This document shows positions 26,820 to 35,966 of a stretch of DNA of 64,000 bases, piece after piece (within the stretch, counting starts at the first letter, position 1; each line of letters starts with the position of its first letter). The stretch lies in NCBI RefSeq assembly GCF_004114975.1, contig NZ_CP030051.1, positions 5,642,001 to 5,706,000 of the forward strand, given 5' to 3'. The DNA comes from Bradyrhizobium guangdongense (lineage in GTDB: Bacteria > Pseudomonadota > Alphaproteobacteria > Rhizobiales > Xanthobacteraceae). The translations under genes were made by a program, and so were the position numbers. The notes under the pieces are model-generated. The model saw only the letters and a program-made list of their open reading frames with translations. It was not told the origin of the DNA and did not search any database.

Positions 26820-29015
26820 TCACGGTGCCTTCTGCACCATTGGCCGGCTTACGACTGCCGCCGCATCGAGCGGCTCGCATGTGATCGTCCGTCTCAGTTT
26901 TGGCGGACCGTTCCACCCCGCGGTGTCTCTCACCGGCGTGAACGTATCCCCCTTCGGTGCGAGAATGATCGGCTCCGATTTCAGACAGGCATCGGGAAAC
27001 GCGATGGCATGGCCGGCGCTTTTCGAGAAATGCCCGACCAGCATCTGCGAGGCCTGCATCCGAGCGGCCGGCGAGGCCCGCATCGAACGATCGGGATCGA
27101 AAGCGCGATAGCATGGCCAGTCGGTGTGGTGGGCTGCGAATTCATAGGTGATGCGGCAAGCCGCGCCTGCCGATCTGACGAATGGCGCATCCGCAGGCGC
27201 GGCTGCGTCGCGTTCGAACACCAGGGTCTGCAATGTCAGCGCTTCCGTCGTCGCGTCGGGCGCGACGGGCTTGCCCGGGTCGATCGCGATGTCGCCACGC
27301 GAGAACACCAGCCTGGTCTTGGGTCGAGCGTCCCGGGTCTCCAGCACCATCACGGGCCTTGCGGCCCAGGAGCGGTCCAGCTCCACGTCGGCACCTCCCG
27401 ACATCAAGCGGACATTGCCCATGGCGGGGTTGTTCCTGGCGAAATCGATCTGCCGAAGGCGCACGGTCTCTTTCGACGCCTCCAGGCTCAGGAAGCGCAA
27501 ATCATCGACTTTGCGCGTGATCGGCATCATCGGATCGAAGCGATCTTCGATGTTGAACCGGACAACCTTCTTCAGGCTGGCCGACGCTGGTCCTTTGGGC
27601 GTGGTCGGCGGCCCGACGTCGATCACGAGGAGCGCTCCTCCCGGTGAATAGGTGTCGCCGAAGGCACGTTGCAAGATCGCCGTCAGCGGCGAAGTCGTCC
27701 GCTGGTCGACGTCCCGCGCGAAGACAATCTGTTGTCCGGGACGAATGATCGGAAAGTCCTGAAATGCGCCGAGGGCTGCGCCCTTGCTGACATCGTCTCC
27801 GGAGAAGTCGATGCATGCGGACCGGTCGTCGTTCCCGGATCGATCGACGGGCCGGGATGCCGAGCGCGAGCAGAAACTAAGATCGTTGTCGGGTGTCCTC
27901 TGCGGGCTGATCGCTGTCGCGTAGATCGGGTCCGGCGCGCCTGGAATTTCCATCGGCAACGGCGACGTCGCGAACATGTCGATCTCCACCATGGTCAGCG
28001 ACGAGCCGGAATCGATCGAGCACAGATCCCGCCGCGGCAACGTGTTGGTCAGAAGCCGCGCGGCATCGGAACCAACGATGCAGGACATGGTGTCCTGCGG
28101 ATTGTTCCGGCTCATCCAGATCAGATGATCCTTGCCCGCAGCATCGACCAGCAAATGCGGAGCAGCATGATGGCGCCGTGGCGGCAGCCAGATCGGAACG
28201 GTTTCCGACAACATCGGCTCGCGCTTGAGCAACGCCTCCGGCAGTTTCGTCACGCCGACCGAACGCAGTTCGGCGTCGACCTGATTCGGATCCTGCGTAT
28301 ATTCGAACACCGGCAGTTGCCCGCAGGTGATGCAGGTGACGGCAATATCGGATCGAATGTTCTCGAACGTCAGGATGACTTGATCCGGGTCGTTGCGATA
28401 TTTGACGGGATCGACGGCCTTGAACGGATGATCTACCACCCGGCTGGCCTGGAAGCCGTCCGAGCGGAAAGGATCGGATTCGAACTCGAAATAGGTTGAC
28501 CGGTCCCAGCCACGAAAGGCGTTGTACCCGCCCATGCTGACACCCGCCAGGACCATCTTCGAGTCGGTCTGGCACCGCGTCGCGCTGCCGGTGCCGCTGC
28601 CGTTGCGGATATAGACGCACAGCCGGAACGCCGCATTCTGCAGGATGCGATCGCAATCATTCTGGTTATAGCCGTAGGTGGCGAGGCCATGGCGGTAGCA
28701 GAGGTCGTGGAAGACGCAGGCCTGCCGGAACCGCTGCAGCACGAGATGGCGTCTCCCTCGAGAATCGCTGCTTCCGTCGAAAAAGAGGTTGGTTAGCGCA
28801 GGAAGGCTGCAATTCAACCCCTCACCACTGCCGCCGATCGTGCTGACGACATCGGGCCCCGATTCAAATGAGGTGACGGTGGCGGGCATCTCCCCGTCGG
28901 TGATGTCGTCGACGTTCTTGTAGAGGGAGTCGGCGACGAACGAAGGCAGATAATTGAAGATCAGAACAATTGCGACGATCGCCGCAACCGACCAGCCGAT
29001 CACCTTTCTGGACAT
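26820..29015 (-). CDS. Membrane-anchored protein with a phospholipase A2-like motif
   Basis: A 731-residue protein with one N-terminal membrane helix (VIGWSVAAIVAIVLIFNYL, about 4-23) and the rest predicted periplasmic. At about 95-135 is a phospholipase A2-like active-site block, ACVFHDLCYRHG followed by GYNQNDCDRILQ. In the family the His (103) and a later Asp act as a dyad, the CxxHDxCY cysteines form disulfides, and calcium assists. Many more cysteines follow. The remaining ~580 residues match nothing I recognise; AGVSMGGYNAF resembles a serine-hydrolase elbow but stands without supporting motifs. I chose the ATG at 29015 (GGAG eight bases upstream) over a GTG at 29033. Lipase activity is inferred from the motif only. 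Confidence 0.75.
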   Translation of the reverse strand: MSRKVIGWSVAAIVAIVLIFNYLPSFVADSLYKNVDDITDGEMPATVTSFESGPDVVSTIGGSGEGLNCSLPALTNLFFDGSSDSRGRRHLVLQRFRQACVFHDLCYRHGLATYGYNQNDCDRILQNAAFRLCVYIRNGSGTGSATRCQTDSKMVLAGVSMGGYNAFRGWDRSTYFEFESDPFRSDGFQASRVVDHPFKAVDPVKYRNDPDQVILTFENIRSDIAVTCITCGQLPVFEYTQDPNQVDAELRSVGVTKLPEALLKREPMLSETVPIWLPPRRHHAAPHLLVDAAGKDHLIWMSRNNPQDTMSCIVGSDAARLLTNTLPRRDLCSIDSGSSLTMVEIDMFATSPLPMEIPGAPDPIYATAISPQRTPDNDLSFCSRSASRPVDRSGNDDRSACIDFSGDDVSKGAALGAFQDFPIIRPGQQIVFARDVDQRTTSPLTAILQRAFGDTYSPGGALLVIDVGPPTTPKGPASASLKKVVRFNIEDRFDPMMPITRKVDDLRFLSLEASKETVRLRQIDFARNNPAMGNVRLMSGGADVELDRSWAARPVMVLETRDARPKTRLVFSRGDIAIDPGKPVAPDATTEALTLQTLVFERDAAAPADAPFVRSAGAACRITYEFAAHHTDWPCYRAFDPDRSMRASPAARMQASQMLVGHFSKSAGHAIAFPDACLKSEPIILAPKGDTFTPVRDTAGWNGPPKLRRTITCEPLDAAAVVSRPMVQKAP

Positions 29016-29134
29016 GCCGCACTCCGCTGCCACTGCAACTGGCGTTATCCAGAGAACGATCCCCTTCAGGCTGTCACGCTGTCAAGCGACTGGCTCACAA
29101 GTGCGGTCGAGAATTTCGACTTCAGTCCCGGGTG

Positions 29135-30787
29135 TCAGGCCAGATTTCGTGCCGCGGTCGCGCCATCGGCAAGGACCGGAACAGGCATTTGCTCGTCGAG
29201 CGCGGCGAGACGCGCGTCGATGGCATCGATGACCTTGCGCGAGAACGGGCCGAGATGCGCATAGGCTGCGATCATCTGCACTGCGATCCGCGCCGACGAG
29301 GTGTCGCGCTTGGCACAGTTCATGAAAGTCTGCCAGAGCGGCCCCCGTGCCTCGGGAATCGCGGTGACCACGCGGTGCACGGTCTCCATCGCACCAACCC
29401 GCGCGCGGATGTCGCCGTCGGCGAGCTCATGGCGCTGCCTCGAACGGTCGAGCAAGGTCATCAACTTGTCGACACGGCCTGCATAGGCGGCCGGGCTGTA
29501 GATCCGTTCCAGCACGTTCCTGTAGTCCGTCAGTATCTCGCGCAGCGGCCGCACCGGATCGAAATTGATACCGCCGGTGCATTGGTCGCCGCCAGTCGTC
29601 GAGGCAAGATCGTGATCGGGATGCAGACGACCTTCCTTGGCCAGACGCCGCGTGAGCTGCGTGTTCGGCAAGGCATAGAGCAGGCCGACCATGGCGACGG
29701 GGATCGCGGCCTCCTCGATGAAGTCGACCATGGCATCCGCCATCGAGACCTTTTCATTGTCGAAGCCGACGATGAAACCCGCGGTGACGAGCATGCCGGC
29801 GGCATAGATCTTGTGGATGCTTTCGGCGATGTTGCGCCGCGTGTTCTGCTTCTTGCGCATTGCGACCAGCGTCGCAGGATCCGGACTTTCGATGCCGACG
29901 AAAATGCCGAAGAAATTCGCCGCCCCCATCAGCTCCAGCAATTCAGGATCGTCAGCCAGATTCACCGAGGCCTCGGTCGACAGCTCGAAAGGATAGCCGT
30001 GTGCGCGCTGCCACTCGGCTAATTGGGGCAGGAACTGGCGCAGCGACTTCTTGTTGCCGATGAAATTGTCGTCGACGAAGTCGAGATGACCGCGATAGCC
30101 CATCTGGTAGAGCCGCTCGAGCTCGACGAACATCTGCTCGGTCGCCTTGGTGCGCGGCACACGGCCATAGAGCTCGATGATGTCGCAGAACTCGCAGGTG
30201 AACGGACATCCCCGCGAATATTGCACCCCGAGATAGAGGTAGTCCTCAAACCTCAGCAGGTCGAACCGGGGCACCGGCGTCTTGGTGACATCGGCCTGGA
30301 ATTTCGGCGCCGTGAAGACGCCCGAGCGCTTCCCGCTGTCCCAGGCGGCAATGAACTCGTCGATGACGCCTTCGGCTTCGCCGAGCACCTGGAAGTCGGC
30401 CTTCTCATAGATGTGAGGGCTTGACGTCGGATCCGGCCCGCCGACCACCACCGGCTTGCCCGCCGCGCGGCACTTGTCGATCAGCCGCAGCGTATCGGCC
30501 TGCTGCGGCAGCATGCCGCCGGTGAAGACCACGTCGGCCCAGGCGAGATCCTCATCGCAAAAAGGCTGCGTGTTGCAGTCGATGAGCTTGACCGTCCAGC
30601 TCTCCGGCAACATCGCCGCGACGGTGATCAGCCCCAGCGGCGCGGCAGGGCGCCGCACACCCATCAGCTTGCAGGACTCGCCAAAACTCCAGAAGGACTC
30701 CGCGGTGAACAGCGGATAGAGCATGAGCACGTTGCAGGGCTGCGGCACGTTTACGGAACTCCCAGGGAACTTTCGAATGCTTGCCAT
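29135..30787 (-). CDS. B12-binding radical SAM enzyme, HpnP-like
   Basis: A 550-residue protein. The N-terminal 150 residues form a cobalamin-binding domain (TGGMLPQQADTL, VVVGGPDPTSSPH). The radical SAM core has RGCPFTCEFCDI, whose three cysteines bind the 4Fe-4S cluster, and VDDNFIGNKKSL. The C-terminal ~150 residues resemble the DUF4070 extension. The whole matches my memory of the hopanoid C-2 methylase HpnP of Rhodopseudomonas, which uses methylcobalamin to methylate hopanoids. A paralogue with another lipid or terpenoid substrate cannot be excluded, and no other hopanoid gene lies nearby. A GTG at 30790 immediately precedes the ATG chosen; neither has a strong ribosome site. Confidence 0.75.
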   Translation of the reverse strand: MASIRKFPGSSVNVPQPCNVLMLYPLFTAESFWSFGESCKLMGVRRPAAPLGLITVAAMLPESWTVKLIDCNTQPFCDEDLAWADVVFTGGMLPQQADTLRLIDKCRAAGKPVVVGGPDPTSSPHIYEKADFQVLGEAEGVIDEFIAAWDSGKRSGVFTAPKFQADVTKTPVPRFDLLRFEDYLYLGVQYSRGCPFTCEFCDIIELYGRVPRTKATEQMFVELERLYQMGYRGHLDFVDDNFIGNKKSLRQFLPQLAEWQRAHGYPFELSTEASVNLADDPELLELMGAANFFGIFVGIESPDPATLVAMRKKQNTRRNIAESIHKIYAAGMLVTAGFIVGFDNEKVSMADAMVDFIEEAAIPVAMVGLLYALPNTQLTRRLAKEGRLHPDHDLASTTGGDQCTGGINFDPVRPLREILTDYRNVLERIYSPAAYAGRVDKLMTLLDRSRQRHELADGDIRARVGAMETVHRVVTAIPEARGPLWQTFMNCAKRDTSSARIAVQMIAAYAHLGPFSRKVIDAIDARLAALDEQMPVPVLADGATAARNLA

Positions 30788-31080
30788 CACTCTAGCAAAG
30801 CAGCGCAGCCTTGCACCCCAGTAAAAGGGACAAGCTGTCGCGCGTCGCTGGCGTCCGGACGTCGCGCCAGGCCATGCTGCTGGCGTTCAGGGAGAGGGCG
30901 CGACCATGCTATTCGGGAGACTTTCAGAAAGCGCCATAACACCTCCCGCCTCACAATCTTCCCGCAGCCGCGATAATTCTTCGAGGACAACCCTCAGACT
31001 CTTGATTTGAACAGTTCCAGTTGGCCGGACAGATTGCGCCGCTGAGTCCATCGGTGGATGGGCCAATCAGGGGACTTGCG

Positions 31081-31530
31081 ATGGCAAACCTAACAATCAA
31101 CGGAAAAACCTTCATCCTCGACGTCGAGCCGGACACTCCGCTCCTTTGGGCAATCCGCGAGAATGCGGGCCTGACCGGCACCAAATACGGCTGCGGCATT
31201 GCACAATGCGGCGCCTGCACCGTGCACGTGGACGGTATAGCCACCCGCTCCTGCGGCATTTCGGTAGCCGAGGCCGAGGGCAAGAAGATCACCACGATCG
31301 AAGGGCTCGCCTCCGGCGCTACGCTGCACAAGGTACAACAGGCCTGGATCGCCAAGGACGTCCCGCAATGCGGCTATTGCCAGAGCGGCATGATCATGGC
31401 CGTGGCGGCCTTGCTGAACGAGAAACCGAAGCCGACCGACGCCGATATCGACGAGGCCATCACCAATATCTGCCGCTGCGGCACCTTCCAGCAGGTGCGC
31501 GAAGCGATCCACACGATCGCAAGCGCGTAA
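31081..31530 (+). CDS. Molybdenum hydroxylase, [2Fe-2S] subunit (IorA type)
   Basis: A 149-residue electron-transfer subunit. It has a plant-ferredoxin-like cluster at [17 protein letters not shown] with a fourth Cys in TRSCG, and an alpha-helical second cluster in [11 protein letters not shown] and NICRCGTF. This is the layout of isoquinoline 1-oxidoreductase alpha subunits in the xanthine dehydrogenase family. The ATG at 31081 has AGGGGA upstream. It is translated just ahead of the catalytic subunit, 11 bases before its ATG. With that subunit Tat-exported, this one probably travels with it as a folded complex. Confidence 0.93.
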   Translation: MANLTINGKTFILDVEPDTPLLWAIRENAGLTGTKYGCGIAQCGACTVHVDGIATRSCGISVAEAEGKKITTIEGLASGATLHKVQQAWIAKDVPQCGYCQSGMIMAVAALLNEKPKPTDADIDEAITNICRCGTFQQVREAIHTIASA

Positions 31531-31541
31531 GGAGCCGGCAC

Positions 31542-33728
31542 ATGAACAAGCATGTTTCTCCCAGGATAAACCGCCGCGCTTTCGTGATCGGCACCGCCGC
31601 TGTCGGCGCCGGCCTCGCCGTCGGTCTCGATATCCCGTTCGGCGGCCCCGCCGTGGTGCGCGCGGCCGACGGCTCGCCCGAGGTCAATGCCTGGGTCGTG
31701 GTCAGGCCCGACGACACCGTGGTGATCCGCATTGCCCGCTCCGAAATGGGCCAGGGCTCGCTCACCGGCCTCGCCCAGCTCGTCGCCGAGGAGCTGGAAT
31801 GCGACTGGTCGAAAGTCACAACCGAATATCCGACTCCTGGTCAGAGCGTCGCTCGCAAGCGCGCCTGGGGCGATTTCTCGACCGGCGGCAGCCGTGGCAT
31901 CCGCTCCTCGCAGGACTATGTCCGCAAGGGCGGTGCAACTGCCCGCGTGATGCTGATCGAGGCCGCCGCGAATGAGTGGAAGGTTCCAGCCTCGGAGTGC
32001 ACCGTCGCCAGGGGCGTCATCACCCATAAGGCGTCGGGCCGGACCACGACCTACGGCAAGGTCGCCGAGGCCGCGGCAAAGCTGACCCCGCCGGCCGACG
32101 TCAAGCTAAAGGATCCGAAGGACTGGACGATCGTCGGCAAAGGCTTGCTGCGGCTCGACACGGCCGACAAGACCACCGGCGCGATGGTCTACGGCATCGA
32201 CTTCAAGCTGCCCGGCATGCTGAACGCCGCGATCAAGGATTGCCCGGTGTTCGGCGGCAAGGTGAAGAGTTTTGACGATACCAAGATCGCCGGCATGAAA
32301 GGTGTCAAGAAGGTCGTCAAGGTCGGCGATTCCGCGGTCGCGGTCGTCGCCGACACCTGGTGGCACGCCAAGACCGCGCTGGAAACACTGCCGATCGTCT
32401 GGGACGAAGGCGACAACGCCAAGGTCTCGAGCGAGACGATTGCGAAATGGCTCGCCGAGGGCCTCGACGATGCGCAACCAGCTTTCGTCGGCAACAAGAA
32501 CGGTGATGCAAAGGCGGCGATCGCCGGCGCGGCAAAGAAGATCGAGGCCGTCTACAACTATCCGTACCAGAACCACGCCACCATGGAGCCGATGAACGCC
32601 ACCGCGCTCTATACGGCGGACAAGTGCGAAGTCTGGTGCGGCACGCAGAACGGCGAGGCGGCCTTCGCGGCAGTGCTGGAGGTCTCGGGCCTGCCGGCGG
32701 AGAAGTGCGACGTGCACAAGCTGATGCTCGGCGGCGGCTTCGGCCGGCGCGGCACGACGGACTACGTTCGCCAGGCCGTCGCGATCGCCAAGCAGATGCC
32801 GGGCACGCCGATCAAGCTGTTGTGGTCACGCGAAGAGGATATGACGCACGGAAAGTATCACCCGGTCACCCAGTGCAAGATGACAGGCGCGTTCGATGCC
32901 GACGACAATCTGATCGCGCTGCACTACCGGCTATCAGGGCAGTCGATCCTGTTCTCGGTGCGTCCCGAAGCGCTGCAGAACGGCATGGACCCGGCGGCCT
33001 TCCAAGGCGTGGCGCAATCCGGCGAGGCCGCATTCGGCTACGCGGTGCCGAACCTGCTCATCGAGCATTCGATGCGTAACCCGCACGTTCCGCCCGGCTT
33101 CTGGCGCGGCGTGAACGTCAATCACAATGCGATCTACGTGGAATGCTTCATGGACGAGCTCGCCCATGAAGCGGGCCAGGATCCGCTCGAGTTCCGCCGC
33201 AAGCTGATGGGCAATCACCCCAAGCATCTGGCGGTGCTCAATGCCGTGGCCGAGAGGATCGGCTGGGACAAGCCGGCGCCGCAGGGCGTCTATCGCGGCA
33301 TCGCGCAGGTGATGGGCTATGGCAGCTATGTCGCCGGCGCCGCCGAAATCTCGGTGACGGACGGCAACAAGATCAAGGTGCATCGCATCGTCGCCTCCAC
33401 CGATCCCGGTTACGTCGTCAATCCGGCACAGGTTGAGCGGCAAATCGCCGGCTCCTTCGTCTATGGCCTCTCGGCGCTGTTCTACGGCGGCTGCACGGTC
33501 AAGGATGGTCGCATCGAGCAGACCAACTTCGATAGCTACAACTCGATGCGCATCAACGAAATGCCGAAGGTCGAGGCGGTGATGGTGCCAAGCGGCGGAT
33601 TCTGGGGCGGCGTCGGCGAACCGACCATCGGCGTCGCCGCGCCGGCGGTGCTCAACGCCTATTTCGCGGCGACCGGCAAGCGCATTCGATCGGTCCCGTT
33701 GCGCGACCAGAACATCACCTTTGCCTGA
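31542..33728 (+). CDS. Molybdenum hydroxylase, catalytic subunit (IorB type), Tat-exported
   Basis: A 728-residue molybdopterin-cytosine-dinucleotide enzyme subunit of the isoquinoline 1-oxidoreductase/aldehyde dehydrogenase branch. A twin-arginine signal, INRRAFVIGTAAVGAG, places it in the periplasm. LMLGGGFGRRGTTDYVRQAV and PHVPPGFWRGVNVNHNAIYV are cofactor regions, and GGFWGGVGEPTIGVAAPAV near the C-terminus carries the active-site Glu. GGAG lies seven bases before the ATG, right after the stop of the small subunit. It would hydroxylate an aldehyde or N-heterocycle and pass electrons to a periplasmic cytochrome c. No dedicated cytochrome subunit is adjacent, but the sox cytochromes follow. 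Confidence 0.92.
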   Translation: MNKHVSPRINRRAFVIGTAAVGAGLAVGLDIPFGGPAVVRAADGSPEVNAWVVVRPDDTVVIRIARSEMGQGSLTGLAQLVAEELECDWSKVTTEYPTPGQSVARKRAWGDFSTGGSRGIRSSQDYVRKGGATARVMLIEAAANEWKVPASECTVARGVITHKASGRTTTYGKVAEAAAKLTPPADVKLKDPKDWTIVGKGLLRLDTADKTTGAMVYGIDFKLPGMLNAAIKDCPVFGGKVKSFDDTKIAGMKGVKKVVKVGDSAVAVVADTWWHAKTALETLPIVWDEGDNAKVSSETIAKWLAEGLDDAQPAFVGNKNGDAKAAIAGAAKKIEAVYNYPYQNHATMEPMNATALYTADKCEVWCGTQNGEAAFAAVLEVSGLPAEKCDVHKLMLGGGFGRRGTTDYVRQAVAIAKQMPGTPIKLLWSREEDMTHGKYHPVTQCKMTGAFDADDNLIALHYRLSGQSILFSVRPEALQNGMDPAAFQGVAQSGEAAFGYAVPNLLIEHSMRNPHVPPGFWRGVNVNHNAIYVECFMDELAHEAGQDPLEFRRKLMGNHPKHLAVLNAVAERIGWDKPAPQGVYRGIAQVMGYGSYVAGAAEISVTDGNKIKVHRIVASTDPGYVVNPAQVERQIAGSFVYGLSALFYGGCTVKDGRIEQTNFDSYNSMRINEMPKVEAVMVPSGGFWGGVGEPTIGVAAPAVLNAYFAATGKRIRSVPLRDQNITFA

Positions 33729-33733
33729 GAAAC

Positions 33734-33762
33734 GCCGCGGCGGCCATCATGGCCGCCGCGGC
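33734..33762 (+). terminator. Perfect 14-bp palindrome between iorB-like and soxF
   Basis: GCCGCGGCGGCCAT and ATGGCCGCCGCGGC flank a single C, an exceptionally stable GC-rich inverted repeat six bases after the molybdoenzyme stop. No T-run follows. It may separate two transcripts, attenuate the sox genes or stabilise the upstream message. Confidence 0.6.
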
Positions 33763-33773
33763 ATCTTGCCTGG

Positions 33774-35057
33774 ATGATCCTGATGAGCATGCGACCGGTG
33801 ACACGGCGAAGCGCCGTGCTCGGTATCACCGCTACGGCCGCGACCTTGGCGCGGCCACAGGTCTTGCGCGCGCAGTCGACGGGCCGCGTCGTCGTGGTCG
33901 GTGGCGGCTTTGGCGGAGCAGCCTGTGCTCGCGCGCTCAAGCGCGCGCGAGCCGACCTGCAGGTCATCCTGATCGACCCCAATGTGGTCTTCACCGCCTG
34001 CCCCTTCAGCAACGAGGTGATCGCGGGCCTGCGCAACATCGAAGCTCAACAGTTCAGCCATGACAAGCTCGCGGCCGAGGGCCTCACCATCGTCGACCAG
34101 GCCGTGACCACGATCGAGCCGCAACAGCGCAGCGTCCTGACGGCTGATGGCGTCGCGCTACCCTATGACCGTCTCGTGCTCTCGCCCGGCATCGATTTCA
34201 ATTTTGAAGCCTTGCCGGGCTATGACGAGATCGCATCGGAAAAGATGCCGCACGCCTGGAAGGCGGGGGCGCAGACGCTGCTGCTGCGCCGGCAGTTGGA
34301 GGCGATGGACGATGGCGGCACGGTCGCCATGGCGATCCCTGCCAATCCCTCCCGTTGTCCGCCCGCGCCCTACGAGCGCGCCAGCCTGATCGCCCACTAT
34401 TTGAAAACGAACAAGCCGCGCTCGAAAGTCCTCATCCTCGATGCCAAGGACAATTTCCCGCAGCAGCGGCTGTTCGAGAAAGCATGGAAGGAGCTCTATG
34501 GCGACATGATCGAGCGCATCGGCCTGTCTCAAGGTGGCCGCGTGACATCCGTCGATGGTTCGACCAAGACCATCGTCACGGAGTTCGGCAATTACACCCC
34601 TGACGTCGCCAACGTCATCCCACCACAGCGCGCCGGCCACATTGCCGCGGTCGCGGGCGCTGTGGATGCCACCGGCTGGTGCCCGATCGATCCCGTGACC
34701 TTCGAGTCAAAGCTCGTCAAGAACGTCCACATCATCGGCGACGCGTGCCTTGGCGGCGGCATCCCCAAGTCGGCATCGGCGGCAAGCGCGCAAGGCAAGG
34801 CTTGCGCCGCAGCGATCGTCGCCTTGCTCGGCGGCCGCGCGCCGGAAACACCGCGGCTCACCGGCGTCTGCTACAACATCGTGGCGCCCGGTTATGGTTT
34901 CTCGCTTGCCGGCAATTACCAGCCTAAAGGCGATATCTTCGCCGAGGTCGAGGGCGGAGCGATAAGCCCGGTCGATGCGCCGCGCGAACTGCGCGCCCGC
35001 GAAGCGGCTGAGGCCGAACACTGGTTTCAAACCATCACGGCGGACACCTTTGGCTAG
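33774..35057 (+). CDS. soxF: Sulfide dehydrogenase-type flavoprotein (SoxF/FccB)
   Basis: A 427-residue FAD protein. A Tat-type signal (TRRSAVLGITATAATLA) is followed by the dinucleotide motif VVVGGGFGGAACARAL. RCPPAPYERAS contains Cys195 and GVCYNIVAPGYGFS contains Cys366. These correspond to the pair forming the redox disulfide of flavocytochrome c sulfide dehydrogenase. GDACLGGGIPKSASAA is the second FAD contact. It would oxidise sulfide and reduce a c-type cytochrome in the periplasm. soxX overlaps its end by eight bases. Three nearby in-frame ATGs (33774, 33783, 33789) could start it; the ribosome site is not clear. Confidence 0.9.
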   Translation: MILMSMRPVTRRSAVLGITATAATLARPQVLRAQSTGRVVVVGGGFGGAACARALKRARADLQVILIDPNVVFTACPFSNEVIAGLRNIEAQQFSHDKLAAEGLTIVDQAVTTIEPQQRSVLTADGVALPYDRLVLSPGIDFNFEALPGYDEIASEKMPHAWKAGAQTLLLRRQLEAMDDGGTVAMAIPANPSRCPPAPYERASLIAHYLKTNKPRSKVLILDAKDNFPQQRLFEKAWKELYGDMIERIGLSQGGRVTSVDGSTKTIVTEFGNYTPDVANVIPPQRAGHIAAVAGAVDATGWCPIDPVTFESKLVKNVHIIGDACLGGGIPKSASAASAQGKACAAAIVALLGGRAPETPRLTGVCYNIVAPGYGFSLAGNYQPKGDIFAEVEGGAISPVDAPRELRAREAAEAEHWFQTITADTFG

Positions 35058-35499
35058 ATCCGACCTTTACACCGCCGTGCTGCTCGTCGGTCTCGCGTTC
35101 ATCTCCGATACGCACGCGGAAGGACTCGTGCCTTACAAAATCACAGCCGACGGCATTGCGGAATCGCTTACCGGTGCGCCCGGCGACGCCGCGCGTGGAC
35201 GCGCGCTAGTGGTCGCACGCACCACCACCTGCATCCTCTGCCATTCCGGCCCCTTCCCGGAAACGCGGTTCCAGGGCGACCTCGCGCCTGATCTCGCTGG
35301 TGCCGGGAACCGCTGGACGGTGAGCCAGTTGCGACTTCGGTTGGTTGACGCCGCGCGGTTCAACCCGCAGACCATCATGCCCTCCTATTATCGAAACGAT
35401 GGGCTGGTGCGGGTTGGGCGTACTTTCGCCGGCAAGCCGATATTGTCCGCCGCAGAGATCGAGGACATCGTGGCTTTTCTCGCAACGCTTCGGGACTAG
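35050..35499 (+). CDS. soxX: Monoheme cytochrome c SoxX
   Basis: A 149-residue periplasmic cytochrome. A signal peptide (DLYTAVLLVGLAFISDTHA) precedes the heme motif CILCH, and INPQ-like RFNPQTIMPSYYRNDG with its Met is the typical SoxX distal-ligand region. LSAAEIEDIVAFLATL closes the fold. I placed the start at a TTG at 35050, overlapping the soxF stop by eight bases. It is the only start that keeps a full signal peptide, and TTG is rare. SoxX pairs with SoxA to join thiosulfate or sulfane groups to SoxYZ. Confidence 0.88.
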   Translation: MARSDLYTAVLLVGLAFISDTHAEGLVPYKITADGIAESLTGAPGDAARGRALVVARTTTCILCHSGPFPETRFQGDLAPDLAGAGNRWTVSQLRLRLVDAARFNPQTIMPSYYRNDGLVRVGRTFAGKPILSAAEIEDIVAFLATLRD

Positions 35500-35507
35500 G
35501 ACTGTTC

Positions 35508-35966
35508 ATGCGAACGACGCGACGACAATTCCTGAGCCTTGCCGGCGGGGTTACGGTCATTCCGATCGTCACCCTGCGGCCGGTCGAGGCGACGCCAGCG
35601 ATGCTCAACAGCGCGATCCGCAACGTCGTTGGCGAAGCGCCCATTCGCAGCGGCAGGATCAAGCTCGACATTCCACCGCTGGTCGAGAACGGCAACACGG
35701 TGCCGATGACGGTGAGCATCGCAAGCCCGATGACGGCGACCGAGTACGTCAAGAGCATTCACGTTTTCAACGAGAAGAACCCGCAGCCGAACATCGGTAG
35801 TTTCTATCTCACTCCCGCCTCCGGCCGCGCCCAGGTCTCGACCCGGATCCGGCTCGCCGACACCCAGAAGGTGGTCGCGATCGCGCGCCTCTCCGACGAC
35901 ACCTTCTGGCAAGCTGCCGTCGACGTCGTGGTCACCCTGGCCGCCTGCACTGAGGAGATGAACTGA
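35508..35966 (+). CDS. soxY: SoxY-type sulfur carrier with unusual C-terminus
   Basis: A 152-residue Tat-exported protein (RTTRRQFLSLAGGVTVIPIV). The body is the SoxY immunoglobulin-like fold with VPMTVSIASPMTATEYVKSI and VSTRIRLADTQKVVAIARLSD. Canonical SoxY ends in GGCGG, a mobile arm whose Cys holds the sulfur intermediate. Here the end is VVVTLAACTEEMN: one Cys (147) remains six residues from the end, but the glycines are gone and an acidic tail follows. It could still carry sulfur on Cys147 with altered reach or partners. soxZ starts inside its stop codon. Confidence 0.87.
   Translation: MRTTRRQFLSLAGGVTVIPIVTLRPVEATPAMLNSAIRNVVGEAPIRSGRIKLDIPPLVENGNTVPMTVSIASPMTATEYVKSIHVFNEKNPQPNIGSFYLTPASGRAQVSTRIRLADTQKVVAIARLSDDTFWQAAVDVVVTLAACTEEMN

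Noticed and set aside
28480..28530. GVSMGG in the PLA2-like protein as a serine hydrolase nucleophile elbow
   Set aside because: No catalytic Asp/His context or alpha/beta-hydrolase landmarks were found around it, so it was mentioned but not called.
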